Assembly: GCA_014380365.1 (NCBI GenBank)
Contig: JACMJZ010000012.1
Span: forward strand, 1-64,000
Reading direction: 5' to 3'
DNA: 64,000 nt
Origin: Pyrinomonadaceae bacterium
GTDB lineage: Bacteria > Acidobacteriota > Blastocatellia > Pyrinomonadales > Pyrinomonadaceae
How positions within the stretch are numbered: position 1 is the stretch's first letter; every line of letters starts with the position of its first letter. This document shows positions 50,108 to 60,552 of the stretch, piece after piece. The notes below the pieces were generated by a model, which was not told the DNA's origin, ran no database searches, and was given only the letters and a program-made list of their open reading frames with translations. The translations under genes and the position numbers were made by a program.

Positions 50108-52957
50108 ATGACTACACCCACGTCGACTCCCATGCTGCGCCAGTATCAGGAACTAAAGCAGCAACACCCGGGAACTCTTCTTTTCTTCCGCCTGGGCGAC
50201 TTTTACGAACTCTTCTTCGATGATGCTGTCGTCGGATCGCGTGAGTTGCAAATAACACTGACCGCGCGTCACAAGGAAAGCGGCAACCCTGTGCCAATGT
50301 GCGGCGTTCCTCATCACTCAGCAGCAAACTATATCGCGCGCCTGGTGCGCAAGGGTTACCGCGTGGCGATCTGCGAGCAGACGGAAGACGCCTCAAAGAC
50401 AAAGAAGCTGGTCAGGCGCGAGGTGGTTAGGATCGTGACCCCGGGCACTCCGCTCGATCCGCAACTTCTCGACGCGCGTGAAGCTGTTTTCCTCGCCGCC
50501 GTTTGCGCGTCCGGCGAAACCATTGGCGTAGCCTTTCTGGATATTTCCACCGGAGAATTTCGCGCGACTCAGGAGCACGGCAACAATGCCTGGGAAAAAA
50601 TCCGTGCGGCTCTGGAATCGTATGCGCCCCGCGAGCTACTGTTCCCTGTCTCGTTGACTCCTTTAATTAAGGCGGGCTTGACCGGAAAGACCCAAACCGC
50701 TCCGCTACCTCTGGGAAAACCCGAAAGCACAGCGGAAACAATCGTCTCGGCGGAGCGCCCGAGCCCAGACAGTCAATTTATCGACGCCACGTTAACGCCG
50801 ATCGAAGACTGGCTCTGGCAAAAGAAGGACTGCGCCGAGTTGTTGCTAAACCACTTCGGCGCTCGCTCGCTGGAAGGTTATGGAATTGGACGCAAAGACG
50901 AAGCCGTGCGTGCGGCGGGCGTTTGCTTGCGTTACGCGCAGGAGACACAACGCGCCGCCGCCGCCCACATCACCGATCTCGTTTACTTTGAGCCCCAGGA
51001 TCATTTGGTACTGGATAACATAACGGTGCGCAATCTGGAGTTGGTTGAAGCAATAGGAGGGGCGAGCGGCCGAACGCTACTCAGCGTAATCGATCAGACT
51101 GTCACGGGAATGGGCGGGCGTTTGCTGCGCTCCTGGTTGCTCAGACCTTGCGTGAGGCGCGGCGAAGTTGAGGCGCGGCTGGCTGGCGTCCAGGATCTGT
51201 TTGCGTCCCAAATCGTCAGAGACAAGCTGCGTTCACTGCTCAAAGAAGTTTCCGATCTGGAACGCTTGATTGGTCGCATCAGTTTCGGCTCAGCGACGCC
51301 GCGAGACTTGAATGCAATCCTGCGTTCACTGAACCAGGTTCCCGGCATCCGGCAACAACTGGCCGCGATGGAGTCGTCGCTGCTCCAGGTGTTGTCGGAA
51401 AGCGCCGACGATGTCCCCGAGGTTTGCGCGTTACTTACCCGAGCGATAAGCGATGAGCCGCCGGCAAAGATCAGCGAGGGCGACACGATACGTCTCGGTT
51501 ATTCGGCTGAGCTCGACGAGTTGCGCTCAATCAGCCGGAATGCGAAACAGATTATCGCTACGCTGGAAGCCACCGAGCGCGCACGCAGCGGCATCGCCAC
51601 TCTGCGGATCAAGTTCAACGGCGTCTTCGGCTACTTTATCGAAGTGTCGAAAGCACAGGCTGCTCGCGTGCCCGCCGATTACGAACGCAGGCAGACGCTC
51701 ACCAACTCCGAACGCTACACCACGCCCGAGCTGCGCGACTGGGAGAAGAAAGTATTAGGCGCCGAAGAGCGCATTATCGAAATTGAAAATACACTCTTCG
51801 CCGACATATGCCGGCAAGTGGCCGCCGAAGTTAAACGCATCCAGGCAACTGCCCGCGCCCTCGCGGCGCTCGACGCGTTGGCTTCGCTGGCGGAGACGGC
51901 CGCGCGCCAACGTTACACTCGTCCGGTGATGCACGACGGTGACGAGATGGAAATAGTGCAAAGCCGGCATCCGGTGATCGAAATCTTCAGTGACGAGCCG
52001 TTTGTTCCCAACAGCGTCTATCTCAACAACTCGACCGATCGTCTGCTGATCATCACTGGGCCGAACATGGGCGGTAAGAGCACCGTGCTACGGCAAACCG
52101 CGATTGTCTGCATCCTCGCGCAAATGGGCGGATTCGTCCCTGCCGACAAAGCACGACTGCCGCTTCTCGATCGTGTGTGGACTCGGGTGGGAGCTTCGGA
52201 TGATCTGACGCGCGGGCGCTCGACCTTTATGGTGGAGATGACAGAGACGGCGGCGATCCTTCACAGCGCTACCCCGCGATCTCTCGTCCTGCTGGATGAG
52301 ATCGGCCGCGGCACCGCAACGTTTGATGGACTCTCAATCGCCTGGGCCGTCGCTGAGTATTTGCACGATTCCCCGGAGCACGCGGCGAAGACACTTTTCG
52401 CCACTCACTATCACGAACTCACTGAGCTGGCGGAGAGATTGCCCGGCGCACAGAATTACCAGATCACGGCGACGGAGCGTGAGGGCGAAGTTGTGTTTCT
52501 GCATCGACTCGAACGCGGTCGCGCTTCGAAGTCGTACGGAATTCAGGTGGCACGTCTCGCAGGTTTGCCGCCGGCGGTGTTGGCCAACGCACGCGAGGTG
52601 TTGGCGCGACTGGAGCGCTACGAGTTGGAAGTGTTTGCGGAAGAGGACCAGATTGCGGCTCAGGCAGCGGTCAGGACGGCTGAGGCGCGTGCCGCCGTTC
52701 AAGGCGCCGGCGCGGATCAGTCCGACCAGTCTGACAAACTGTCCGACAAACTTCAGTTTGTCGGAGCGCCTTCGGGAAGTACCGCCTTGGAAGTCGCCGC
52801 CCGGCGCGCCGGCCGCCGCAGAGCCGCCGCGCAGTCTTCCCTCTTCGATCTGGCAAATCAAAAAGTGGTTGACGAGATTCGAGACATCGATCCAGAAACC
52901 CTCTCGCCCGAAGATGCTAAAGAACTACTTCGCAAACTCCGCGCACGCCTGCTTTAA
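50108..52957 (+). CDS. mutS: DNA mismatch repair protein MutS
   Basis: A 949-residue mismatch-recognition ATPase. The mismatch-binding Phe-x-Glu is in GDFYELFFDDA (residues 32-34). The ATPase has TGPNMGGKSTVLRQTA near residue 655 and LVLLDEIGRGTATFDG near 728. FATHYHELTELAERL follows. After the ATPase there is a Ser/Asp/Lys-rich linker (SDQSDKLSDKLQFVG) encoded by a hairpin repeat at 52742-52765, then a conserved C-terminal end. The protein is longer than the usual 850-900 residues partly because of this. It is plus-strand and convergent with the STAND gene. Confidence 0.97.
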   Translation: MTTPTSTPMLRQYQELKQQHPGTLLFFRLGDFYELFFDDAVVGSRELQITLTARHKESGNPVPMCGVPHHSAANYIARLVRKGYRVAICEQTEDASKTKKLVRREVVRIVTPGTPLDPQLLDAREAVFLAAVCASGETIGVAFLDISTGEFRATQEHGNNAWEKIRAALESYAPRELLFPVSLTPLIKAGLTGKTQTAPLPLGKPESTAETIVSAERPSPDSQFIDATLTPIEDWLWQKKDCAELLLNHFGARSLEGYGIGRKDEAVRAAGVCLRYAQETQRAAAAHITDLVYFEPQDHLVLDNITVRNLELVEAIGGASGRTLLSVIDQTVTGMGGRLLRSWLLRPCVRRGEVEARLAGVQDLFASQIVRDKLRSLLKEVSDLERLIGRISFGSATPRDLNAILRSLNQVPGIRQQLAAMESSLLQVLSESADDVPEVCALLTRAISDEPPAKISEGDTIRLGYSAELDELRSISRNAKQIIATLEATERARSGIATLRIKFNGVFGYFIEVSKAQAARVPADYERRQTLTNSERYTTPELRDWEKKVLGAEERIIEIENTLFADICRQVAAEVKRIQATARALAALDALASLAETAARQRYTRPVMHDGDEMEIVQSRHPVIEIFSDEPFVPNSVYLNNSTDRLLIITGPNMGGKSTVLRQTAIVCILAQMGGFVPADKARLPLLDRVWTRVGASDDLTRGRSTFMVEMTETAAILHSATPRSLVLLDEIGRGTATFDGLSIAWAVAEYLHDSPEHAAKTLFATHYHELTELAERLPGAQNYQITATEREGEVVFLHRLERGRASKSYGIQVARLAGLPPAVLANAREVLARLERYELEVFAEEDQIAAQAAVRTAEARAAVQGAGADQSDQSDKLSDKLQFVGAPSGSTALEVAARRAGRRRAAAQSSLFDLANQKVVDEIRDIDPETLSPEDAKELLRKLRARLL
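52742..52765. repeat. Hairpin repeat in the mutS C-terminal linker
   Basis: TCCGACAAACT-TC-AGTTTGTCGGA is a perfect 11-bp stem with 2-base loop. Imperfect CCGACCAGTCTGACAAACT copies precede it. It adds coding sequence for a flexible linker in MutS. Confidence 0.75.
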
Positions 52958-53134
52958 ACTGTCACGTTCGTTTAGAGGCGAGCACCGCCCGCCGGTGCCT
53001 GGCGAATGCAACTATTCAAGGCCCACGACCCAAACACTTGTCACCTTACATCGTTCGAGTACCCGTGGCATTATTATTCTCCGAAGCAAAGGCGTCCGAC
53101 TTGTTCAGTGAAGCCCCGCCTGCTGTCAGTCATC

Positions 53135-56100
53135 CTATTTCGTCTTCTTCCGGTCCGCGATGACTTGCCGTATCTCCGCTTCGTAGGGCAGCGGTTCCAC
53201 AGCCCGCGGGTCGAATGCGGGTAGCTGGGGTTCAGTCTCGAACAGTAACTTCAGCACCGCCCGGGATTGCTGTAGTTCCCGCCATCGCGAATACGGTGGT
53301 CCGTCCGCCCAAGCTTCTGAGTAACCGGCCAGCGCGTGCTCCCGTGCCCGATCATGGTCACCCAATTCCAGATAAGCAGGGGCAAGTTCAATATGGGGCG
53401 GCCTATCTAGCTCGACGAGCCGCTCACAAATATCACCTGCAGCCTGCCATTGCCCGAAGCGGGCCTTCGCCAACGCGAGGCGCGCTTCAAAGCTGGCAAC
53501 CGGCAACCCTACCGCCTGACCCATTTCAATCGCACTCTCGAAAGCGGTGATTGCGACATTGGGAGAACCCCGGTCAAGAGCAAGTTCGCCCCGAAGACGG
53601 ATGAGGCTTCTCAGAGCCGTTCGGTTGCTGCCAGCCCGCGCGACAACCTCCGCGGCGTCGAGTTGGTCGTCAGTCACTCTGCCCTCATAAAAGTCTAGCC
53701 AGCATAGTTCTTCCTCGGCATCTCCTGACCTGTAGATTGCTCGATTGCTTGGTATTGGAAGTCGCCGAAAGGCGTCGTAGGCCGCTCGCGCTCTTTTGAA
53801 CTGGCCTGTGATGCGATACGTTGCCATCAGATACCATTGGCCCCTTGCGAGATCCTCCTTGTTGTTAAGAACCTCGGCGAGTTCAAGCGCGAATTTGAAG
53901 GCGGCGTGTGATTGAGCTAACCTGTTGTCATCACGAAGAGTCTCCCCCAAGTTGGTTAGGCATATGCGTAAATTCTGCCAGTCCATGTCCTCCAGATTTA
54001 GGCGGAGCTTGATGGTTAAGGCATCGCGCGCCTCAGACAATCGGCCCAGCTCAATAAGCGCGACCGCAGCATTATTTAGTAGGTACGATTCCTCGAAGGG
54101 GCCTCTCAGTCCGACCGGCGGACGGCCGAAGCCGTTTGAAAACAATGGCTTTAGCAGCGCCAGAATCTCATGGTGCGCTTCGATTGAGTACGAAAGAGCA
54201 TTTGCGAAATCGCCGCGATAAAATCGCATCGCTTGGTCAAAGCGGCCAGCTTGGACGAGTGCGCGGAAGATGCTCATGCTCTGTTGCACATCAGCCAGTG
54301 TTTTGGTGTCGCTATACCTATCCGCTGGCTTGCGCCGGAAGTGATCAGCAATGAGGTCGCAGATGTCAACCCGCTCGGGCTGATCGAGCACATCGAAAGC
54401 ATAGCCTCTCACTACTGGATGTAGATCATATGTGTTTTTCTGCCGATCCCATTGCACCAAACCTCGCTGTTCCAAATCCCGTAGCGCAGAAATCAGTCGC
54501 GGAAGCGCTACTTCTTCCGCCCTGCGATATTCTGCTAGCGCTTCCAAGCTTGTGGCTCGCTCGGCCTCAAGCTTCGCGATGGTTGTTCGCGTCTCATCGA
54601 TCTCGCGGTTAATCTCCTCTAGTCTTTCGGTTGGTGCGTCCCTCGATTCAGCTTGTAATAGCGCAAGATGAGAAGTCGAATCTTTTAACGAACTGTCGAG
54701 CCAAATCGATGATTGCGGTTGGGGAAGCAGAAAAGGATTTAGCGCCTCCACCGTTTCAAATCCCACAGCAGATCCGAGCGCTGCTATCCGGCTAAGTACT
54801 TGGCGCACTCCCCGATCCAGTCCATTGAGCGCGGCAGCCAGGATGTGAGTCTGACGCTGGACCAAGTCAAGTTTCGACAAATGGAGGGCCGCACCTGCCA
54901 GCGGGTCCTCCTCCCAACGATCAAAGTTTCCCGGATCGCGAATGTAGTCTTTGACTAAACCTCCCACAATTCCCACTATCTGCGGGTGGTTGTCGAAGTT
55001 AACAGCGAGATACCGCTTTATAGCCTTAACATCACCCCTCACTCCCACGTTTCGCATCATCATCAGGGCGTCGTCCGGATGCAAACCACCAAGGAGGCGA
55101 TGGCGTGCCCCAGGAAGGAGTTGACCTGATTTATTAAGCAGCGAGGTCGGCAACAGTCGCGACGTGATTAGAATCTTTGAAGGATTTGCACCCACCAGCT
55201 GTCGCAAGAGATCACCATCCGCCGGCTTTATGCAAGCGCGATCATCTTTGCCGGACGCCACTTCATCGTCGCGGGTCTGCGACGCATCCAGTCGATGATA
55301 TGCCACTAACACCCGCTCCAGTCCGTCTAGCACGAGCAAGAACGGCCTCTCGCGCAACGAGGCGACCAGGAAGCCAGCCAGTTCAGCGGTTTTTCGTCCC
55401 CGAAAATTTGAGAGCCGCTGCCCAGTTACATACGTAAAAGCGTTCGCAGCGAAGGCCGCCATGTCGGCCCCGCCCTCGTAGAAGCTATACCAAAGCAGTC
55501 CGGCTAAGTCTGGGCGCGTATTAGTGGCTCGCTCGTTTAGCCATTGCCATGCGAGGGTGCTCTTACCAGCACCTCCTATCGCTTCGATAACCAACAGCGA
55601 ATCGTTGCCAGTGGCCCACTCATCAAGCGCTGTTAACTCGTCTCGACGTCCGACGAACTCGTGACCAGAAATGAAATTTGGAGTGGCAAGAAGATGCGGG
55701 GCGGTGACCTCCGCCAGAGCCCTCCTATTTTGGAATCTTGTCGGCGCTGGTTCCGCTTGACCACCTATCTGCGCCTTCAATTCAAATATTGACTGAAGGG
55801 CAAGAGATCGTAGCTGCTCAACCGATGAAAACGCTGGAGAGATTGACCGTAATCGCACCTCAGCTTTTAGCGCGGCGAGTTTAACTTGGTAAGCCTCTAC
55901 AGGCTCCACGGCCTCTCGCACCACCGCATGGTCGTCGCCCATGACGAAAATGTAGACAGGTATGCCGCGTTTCACGGCTGCTTGATACTCAATTTCGGTT
56001 ATGGAGAGTTCAGCCGGATTCCGCTCGGCATCACGCGGCACTGCGCCATAGCGATGGCCGATGATCCCAATGTAGGCCTGTGCCCTGGCCACCATTTCCA

Positions 56101-56275
56101 GCGATGAGGCAATGACATCCTTTCCGGCTTTCGCAGAATCGTATTCCATACCGACCGGGAAGAAGCCTAGGCGGAGCAGTGAGTCGCAGACGGCTTCGCG
56201 ATGCGCGGTTAGGTCGGTGTAGGTGCTACTAACCATCACGTCCGGGTGATGTGAGTTATCACTTTCCTTGAACAT
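53135..56275 (-). CDS. DUF4062-STAND ATPase-TPR protein
   Basis: A 1046-residue multidomain protein. Residues 10-110 form a DUF4062 domain (VMVSSTYTDLTAHREAVCDS; AYIGIIGHRYGAVP; ITEIEYQAAVKRGIPVYIFV). Residues about 205-480 form a STAND NTPase with Walker A GGAGKST (234-240), Walker B FLLVLDGLE (312-320) and ILITSR (about 368). A coiled-coil insertion lies near 545-590, then a winged-helix-like region (ALRDLEQRGLVQWDRQKNTYDLHP), then TPR-type helices to the C-terminus. Architecture fits regulated NTPases that sense a stimulus through TPRs and trigger an N-terminal effector, including antiphage proteins of the Avs/NLR type. GGGAG precedes the ATG. No partner gene is adjacent. Confidence 0.82.
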   Translation of the reverse strand: MFKESDNSHHPDVMVSSTYTDLTAHREAVCDSLLRLGFFPVGMEYDSAKAGKDVIASSLEMVARAQAYIGIIGHRYGAVPRDAERNPAELSITEIEYQAAVKRGIPVYIFVMGDDHAVVREAVEPVEAYQVKLAALKAEVRLRSISPAFSSVEQLRSLALQSIFELKAQIGGQAEPAPTRFQNRRALAEVTAPHLLATPNFISGHEFVGRRDELTALDEWATGNDSLLVIEAIGGAGKSTLAWQWLNERATNTRPDLAGLLWYSFYEGGADMAAFAANAFTYVTGQRLSNFRGRKTAELAGFLVASLRERPFLLVLDGLERVLVAYHRLDASQTRDDEVASGKDDRACIKPADGDLLRQLVGANPSKILITSRLLPTSLLNKSGQLLPGARHRLLGGLHPDDALMMMRNVGVRGDVKAIKRYLAVNFDNHPQIVGIVGGLVKDYIRDPGNFDRWEEDPLAGAALHLSKLDLVQRQTHILAAALNGLDRGVRQVLSRIAALGSAVGFETVEALNPFLLPQPQSSIWLDSSLKDSTSHLALLQAESRDAPTERLEEINREIDETRTTIAKLEAERATSLEALAEYRRAEEVALPRLISALRDLEQRGLVQWDRQKNTYDLHPVVRGYAFDVLDQPERVDICDLIADHFRRKPADRYSDTKTLADVQQSMSIFRALVQAGRFDQAMRFYRGDFANALSYSIEAHHEILALLKPLFSNGFGRPPVGLRGPFEESYLLNNAAVALIELGRLSEARDALTIKLRLNLEDMDWQNLRICLTNLGETLRDDNRLAQSHAAFKFALELAEVLNNKEDLARGQWYLMATYRITGQFKRARAAYDAFRRLPIPSNRAIYRSGDAEEELCWLDFYEGRVTDDQLDAAEVVARAGSNRTALRSLIRLRGELALDRGSPNVAITAFESAIEMGQAVGLPVASFEARLALAKARFGQWQAAGDICERLVELDRPPHIELAPAYLELGDHDRAREHALAGYSEAWADGPPYSRWRELQQSRAVLKLLFETEPQLPAFDPRAVEPLPYEAEIRQVIADRKKTK

Positions 56276-56401
56276 AGCTGCTCCCTCTATGAATTCCTGC
56301 GAAAGCGTAAGGTTCTAACTAGGCGTTGAGCATAGAGCATTCAGTTGAAGAAACCAACAGTAATGAAAGGACTATCGAGGCGTGCTGAAATCAATTCGTG
56401 G

Positions 56402-59400
56402 CTAGTTCTTGGGCAGGTTTGGCGGCGTGTCGGTGACTGTGAACCAATCGCCTTTGCCGTCGCTCGTGCGGAGCAGGCGCATGATCTCATCGAAGTTGAA
56501 TGGACGGGCGCCGCGACGTCCAAAAACTGATATCTGGTTGCCGCTTTCATCCACCGCGCGGTCGCGGTCGAGTGGCTTGGAAACCGCCAGAGCTTCACCT
56601 TTTGTTTTGAACGTGGCAATCAACACCGGATTCGGCCGCGGACTAAACCCGGCGTACTCTGGCAGCGTTTCCGGCGACGTTAGCTGCAAAATCCGTAAGC
56701 CATTCTTCCCGTCAGCCACGTAGCCGAACAGACTCGCGTTGGTCATCGCCACCTTCACCTGATGCACGTCGTTGAGTTTGCCGTCAGCGTCGTACATCCG
56801 ATCCAGTCGCGGCTTGTCGGGCTGCTCAACATCGATGATGGCGATTCCCTCTTTCCCATTTGCCACGTAAGCATAGGTCCGGGCCACGTAAACGTCATGC
56901 GCATGGGCCAGAGGTAAAACACTCTCTTTTAGAAATCGCGGCGATCCGGGCACGCTCACGTCCAATACTTTTAAGCCAGCATCGTCAACTACAAACGCAT
57001 AGCGAAACTGTATCGATACGGCGCGCGGGTTCTTGAAATCGGGCGCGCCAATCTCTTTGACGATTTTGGGGTTTAACGGATCGTCAATGTCAACGACAAC
57101 CAAGCCGTGTCCAGTCGTGATGTAAGCGTGAGTGCCGGCAATCGTGATGTTGTTCGAGTCGGCAAGCACGCCGCCGGGATTGAATGCGCCGGCCGGATAT
57201 TTCTTCGGATCGAGCGCGCGTCTGAGATAATTGTTTAGCGGATCACCGTCAAGGAGTGTCGCCGCATTCACCAACACCAGACCTTCGTGCTTGTCGACAA
57301 CGTAAAGGTACGCATAAAGAGGATGGATGGACTGCTCTTCGTTGACAAGTTGGTGGCGCGCCTCACCCGTCAACTTGCTCGCGCTGACGGGATCGATCAT
57401 CGTGCCGTCTCGTTTCAGCCGCCATCGCGCCGGATCGACTGCCAAAGTCGTGGGTGCGGCGACCGCCGTTGCATACTTAGTCTTGACCCAAAACTTCTGG
57501 CCAAAGCGCGAGACCGGCGCAGTAGTTATCCTTTCCGAGAATCCTTTCTGATCAATTTGGGCCACGTCGTAAACGCGCAGGCCTCCTTCACCTGCGGCAA
57601 CGTAGGCATACTCACCGCGCAGTTGAACCTGCAACACGCGTGGATTGCCAGCGTGTTCGTAAGCAGTCTTCAGATCACTTCCGTCCTTAACAAACTTCTC
57701 GTAGTTATCCGGGTAGGCAATCTTTTGGAGTGTACTGCCGAAAACAGCTTGCGGCTCGGTTTGTTCAGTAACGACCACCGCCTCCAACGCATGATCAGCA
57801 GCGACGTAAACGTACCGACCCATGAAGTTGACGAAGTTGGTTCCCTGCAGCAGCAGTTGGGCGAGCCAGGCGTTGTTGTCATTCTTTGCCGACACGTGGC
57901 AGTCAGTGCACTGTTTCGTTTCCGTCGATCGCACGGTGTGCGGGATGTGTGTATTGAAAGCCTGGCCGGCGAAGCCTTCGGCTGACGTCGTCTGTTGTTG
58001 CGAATAGATCCATTCGCGATTCTGGTTCTGCGAACTGACCAGCACGGCTGACGAGGAACGCACCGGGGCTACGCGATTCCCGGTCACCGTGCCGTCGCGA
58101 CCCAGCATGAAGATATCGTCGCGCAAAACCTGGAAGTTGTATTGAGTGAAGTTGCGCGAGTCGCCGCCTTCGTTATGACGGTTGGGCATCTTGCGATTCG
58201 CCTGCATCGACAGGTGACATCCAAAACAGCTTGTCACCCAGGACGAATGACAGGCAACACAGGTCATCTCGCTATCGCGATGAGCGAGCTCGTTTGTGTT
58301 TCCCGGAATGTCGCCCCAGGCCAGATTGTCTTTGCGAATAGTTTTTGAATAGCGCGATTTCTCGTTGTAGTCGCGTGTGCCGGGGGTAACGGTGTCGAGC
58401 GTCTGGCTTACGCGCCACCAGCGACCCGGCACCACCATCGAGTTTTGCACGATGTCACCGGCTTTGAGCTCCACTTCCTTTCCAGACTCGTCTTTCTTTT
58501 TGCTATCGCGTGGCGTGCGCCTAAAGACCGGCACCTTTGAGCCGCTTTCGTCGCGCGTGGTCAACCCGCGCGTCAGATTCCTTCCGACCACCGACGGCTT
58601 ACCGGGCAGGGCCGCGGATACGGGGGCCGCTGGACCGGAAGTTGTCAGCGCGGCCCTTTTTGATATCGAGCCGTGGCAGTCTTCACAGGCAATCTCAATC
58701 GCCGCGCGCGGCTCATTGTAGAGATTTCCGTTGCCGTGCGAATCCTGTCCAAAGTGGCAATCGACGCAGTGCATCCCTTTCTCCAAATGAATGTCGTTGA
58801 GATGAACCGCCTTCTTAAATTTCTCCGGATCGGTGGCTGAAACGAGGTTGCCCCCGGCGTCGAGCAGGTTCCCCTTCCGATCGCGCTTGTACACTTTACG
58901 AAACAGCCAGCCGTGACCATTGAATTCGCCAAACTGTGTGTTCTTCAAATCAGCATTGAACGCGGCGGTCCCCGTCTGGGCCAGGAATTCGAGGTCTGAC
59001 CAAAGGCCGCGCAGGCTGGAGCCCTCAGGATTTCGATTCAGCTTTTCGCGCTCCTCATCTTGCGATGGATTGTGCTGTTGCTTGGGATACATTTTGCCGC
59101 CGTCGCTTTCGTTGTCCCACCACGTCATGCCGAGATAGCTCGCCACCATGTTGGTGCCCGGATGCATATGACAAACCATGCACTGCGACGTCGGAATGCG
59201 GGAAGTGAACTGATGCTTGATGGGATGGCCTGATTCATTTTTCGGAATGTTAACGTCGGCAGTTTCGGATCGACCCAGGTTTCCCGAAGCGCTGTAGAAC
59301 GCGGAATGCGACTGGCTGCGATCGTTGGCGTAAATTACGTGACACGCTGAACAGCCCGATGAACGATAGTCGCCCGGGTGATCGTTGGTGCCGAGAAAGT

Positions 59401-60382
59401 TTAGCGTTGGATCCATCAGGCGCGTCTTCTGTATTCCGAGGAACACCGGATCGGTGCGCTGTGCCGAACCAAAGCCGCGCGGGCTTAGTCCTTTGTCCGG
59501 TTTGCCGGGTTCTTCTTCGCGGTCAGGCAAACCAACTTCAAGCCGGCGTTTGCCCCCGCGTTCAAAGACACGCAGTACGTTGCCAGGCTGCGAAATCTCC
59601 CAGCGCGGAAGTGGATCGAGAGACTCGAGCAGGCCTTTCGTGCGTTGAGCATCTCCGGTGGGCGCCGGAGTTTGGATCAGAGTTTGAGGAGCGCCGCTTT
59701 CGCTATAGCTCTCGCCAAACCGCGAGTCCTTCAGTGGGAAGCTGCCGTTGTTGTAAAGCGCAGCGCCCCAGAGCATCGCGCCGTGGGTCATCATGCTGCG
59801 CGCAACGTTTTTGGATTCCACCTCATGACATCCACCGCCGCCGCAGGTCGTGGCTGCGACACGCAGGTCACCGGGATTTACGAAACGTACGAACTCCCAG
59901 CTCTCGCGAGCGAGCAGCGTGTTGGTGCGTTCCGGGTTCGCGCCGGTGTACTTGCCTGCGCGCTTCCACTCGTCGGGATATCCTGGTCGCACGTGTGCTT
60001 CGCGTTTGATACGTTCACTGTCTTTTGCATCAGCGCCTATCTGGCGCGGCACGGGATTGCCGCCGTGGCAGCCAGTGCAGGTAAGCCCAACCGCATCCTT
60101 GCCGTTGTTCAGTTTATCGAGAGTCTCGGTCGTGCCGTATTTGTGCATCGGCTCGATCTGACCGTGGCAGGTAACGCAGCCTTCGAGCTTGGGAGTGGTA
60201 GGAACCTGCTCTTGTCCCGAGCTTCGGAAAGACCTATCAAGAAGAGTAGCTTTCGATTGGGCTCGACTTGCCTCGTAAAGAGGTGAGCCATCCCTTGTGG
60301 CAACGGACACTGCGGCGAAGCCCAGCAGCAGCACGCTGAGCAACGCCATAGTCAGGGCAAGAAGGAATCTCCATCTACTCAT
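56402..60382 (-). CDS. Decahaem cytochrome c fused to an LVIVD-repeat propeller
   Basis: A 1326-residue exported protein (N-terminal hydrophobic segment [17 protein letters not shown]). It has nine CXXCH motifs and one CX4CH (CGGGGCH) between residues about 69 and 828, for example CVTCH, CTGCH, CSACH, CMVCH, CVDCH, CEDCH, CVACH, CFGCH and CTDCH, so ten haems are expected. From about residue 850 it carries about seven LVIVD repeats ([78 protein letters not shown]). The combination suggests a periplasmic or surface electron carrier with an interaction propeller. It follows an outer-membrane barrel gene on the same strand. Confidence 0.85.
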   Translation of the reverse strand: MSRWRFLLALTMALLSVLLLGFAAVSVATRDGSPLYEASRAQSKATLLDRSFRSSGQEQVPTTPKLEGCVTCHGQIEPMHKYGTTETLDKLNNGKDAVGLTCTGCHGGNPVPRQIGADAKDSERIKREAHVRPGYPDEWKRAGKYTGANPERTNTLLARESWEFVRFVNPGDLRVAATTCGGGGCHEVESKNVARSMMTHGAMLWGAALYNNGSFPLKDSRFGESYSESGAPQTLIQTPAPTGDAQRTKGLLESLDPLPRWEISQPGNVLRVFERGGKRRLEVGLPDREEEPGKPDKGLSPRGFGSAQRTDPVFLGIQKTRLMDPTLNFLGTNDHPGDYRSSGCSACHVIYANDRSQSHSAFYSASGNLGRSETADVNIPKNESGHPIKHQFTSRIPTSQCMVCHMHPGTNMVASYLGMTWWDNESDGGKMYPKQQHNPSQDEEREKLNRNPEGSSLRGLWSDLEFLAQTGTAAFNADLKNTQFGEFNGHGWLFRKVYKRDRKGNLLDAGGNLVSATDPEKFKKAVHLNDIHLEKGMHCVDCHFGQDSHGNGNLYNEPRAAIEIACEDCHGSISKRAALTTSGPAAPVSAALPGKPSVVGRNLTRGLTTRDESGSKVPVFRRTPRDSKKKDESGKEVELKAGDIVQNSMVVPGRWWRVSQTLDTVTPGTRDYNEKSRYSKTIRKDNLAWGDIPGNTNELAHRDSEMTCVACHSSWVTSCFGCHLSMQANRKMPNRHNEGGDSRNFTQYNFQVLRDDIFMLGRDGTVTGNRVAPVRSSSAVLVSSQNQNREWIYSQQQTTSAEGFAGQAFNTHIPHTVRSTETKQCTDCHVSAKNDNNAWLAQLLLQGTNFVNFMGRYVYVAADHALEAVVVTEQTEPQAVFGSTLQKIAYPDNYEKFVKDGSDLKTAYEHAGNPRVLQVQLRGEYAYVAAGEGGLRVYDVAQIDQKGFSERITTAPVSRFGQKFWVKTKYATAVAAPTTLAVDPARWRLKRDGTMIDPVSASKLTGEARHQLVNEEQSIHPLYAYLYVVDKHEGLVLVNAATLLDGDPLNNYLRRALDPKKYPAGAFNPGGVLADSNNITIAGTHAYITTGHGLVVVDIDDPLNPKIVKEIGAPDFKNPRAVSIQFRYAFVVDDAGLKVLDVSVPGSPRFLKESVLPLAHAHDVYVARTYAYVANGKEGIAIIDVEQPDKPRLDRMYDADGKLNDVHQVKVAMTNASLFGYVADGKNGLRILQLTSPETLPEYAGFSPRPNPVLIATFKTKGEALAVSKPLDRDRAVDESGNQISVFGRRGARPFNFDEIMRLLRTSDGKGDWFTVTDTPPNLPKN

Positions 60383-60404
60383 GATTCATGAAGGCAAACA
60401 GGTG

Positions 60405-60546
60405 TTCACCACAGAGGACACCGAGAACACAGAGGAAGCACACGATTAGTTACATCCCTATTCCCCGAATCCGCACTCTTAAGGTACCAGGTCATTCGCA
60501 TGTCTTTCTTCCCGACCTCTGTGTTCTCTGTGTCCTCTGTGGTAAA
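60405..60546. repeat. Inverted pair of CACAGAG-type repeats upstream of the cytochrome gene
   Basis: Left arm 60405-60436 (TTCACCACAGAGGACACCGA...) and right arm 60516-60546 are near-exact reverse complements with 9-bp internal spacing of CACAGAG. About 80 bases lie between without a gene. The arms match each other at more than 25 positions. It fills the gap between the cytochrome and barrel genes. Confidence 0.85.
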
Positions 60547-60552
60547 TCGAAT

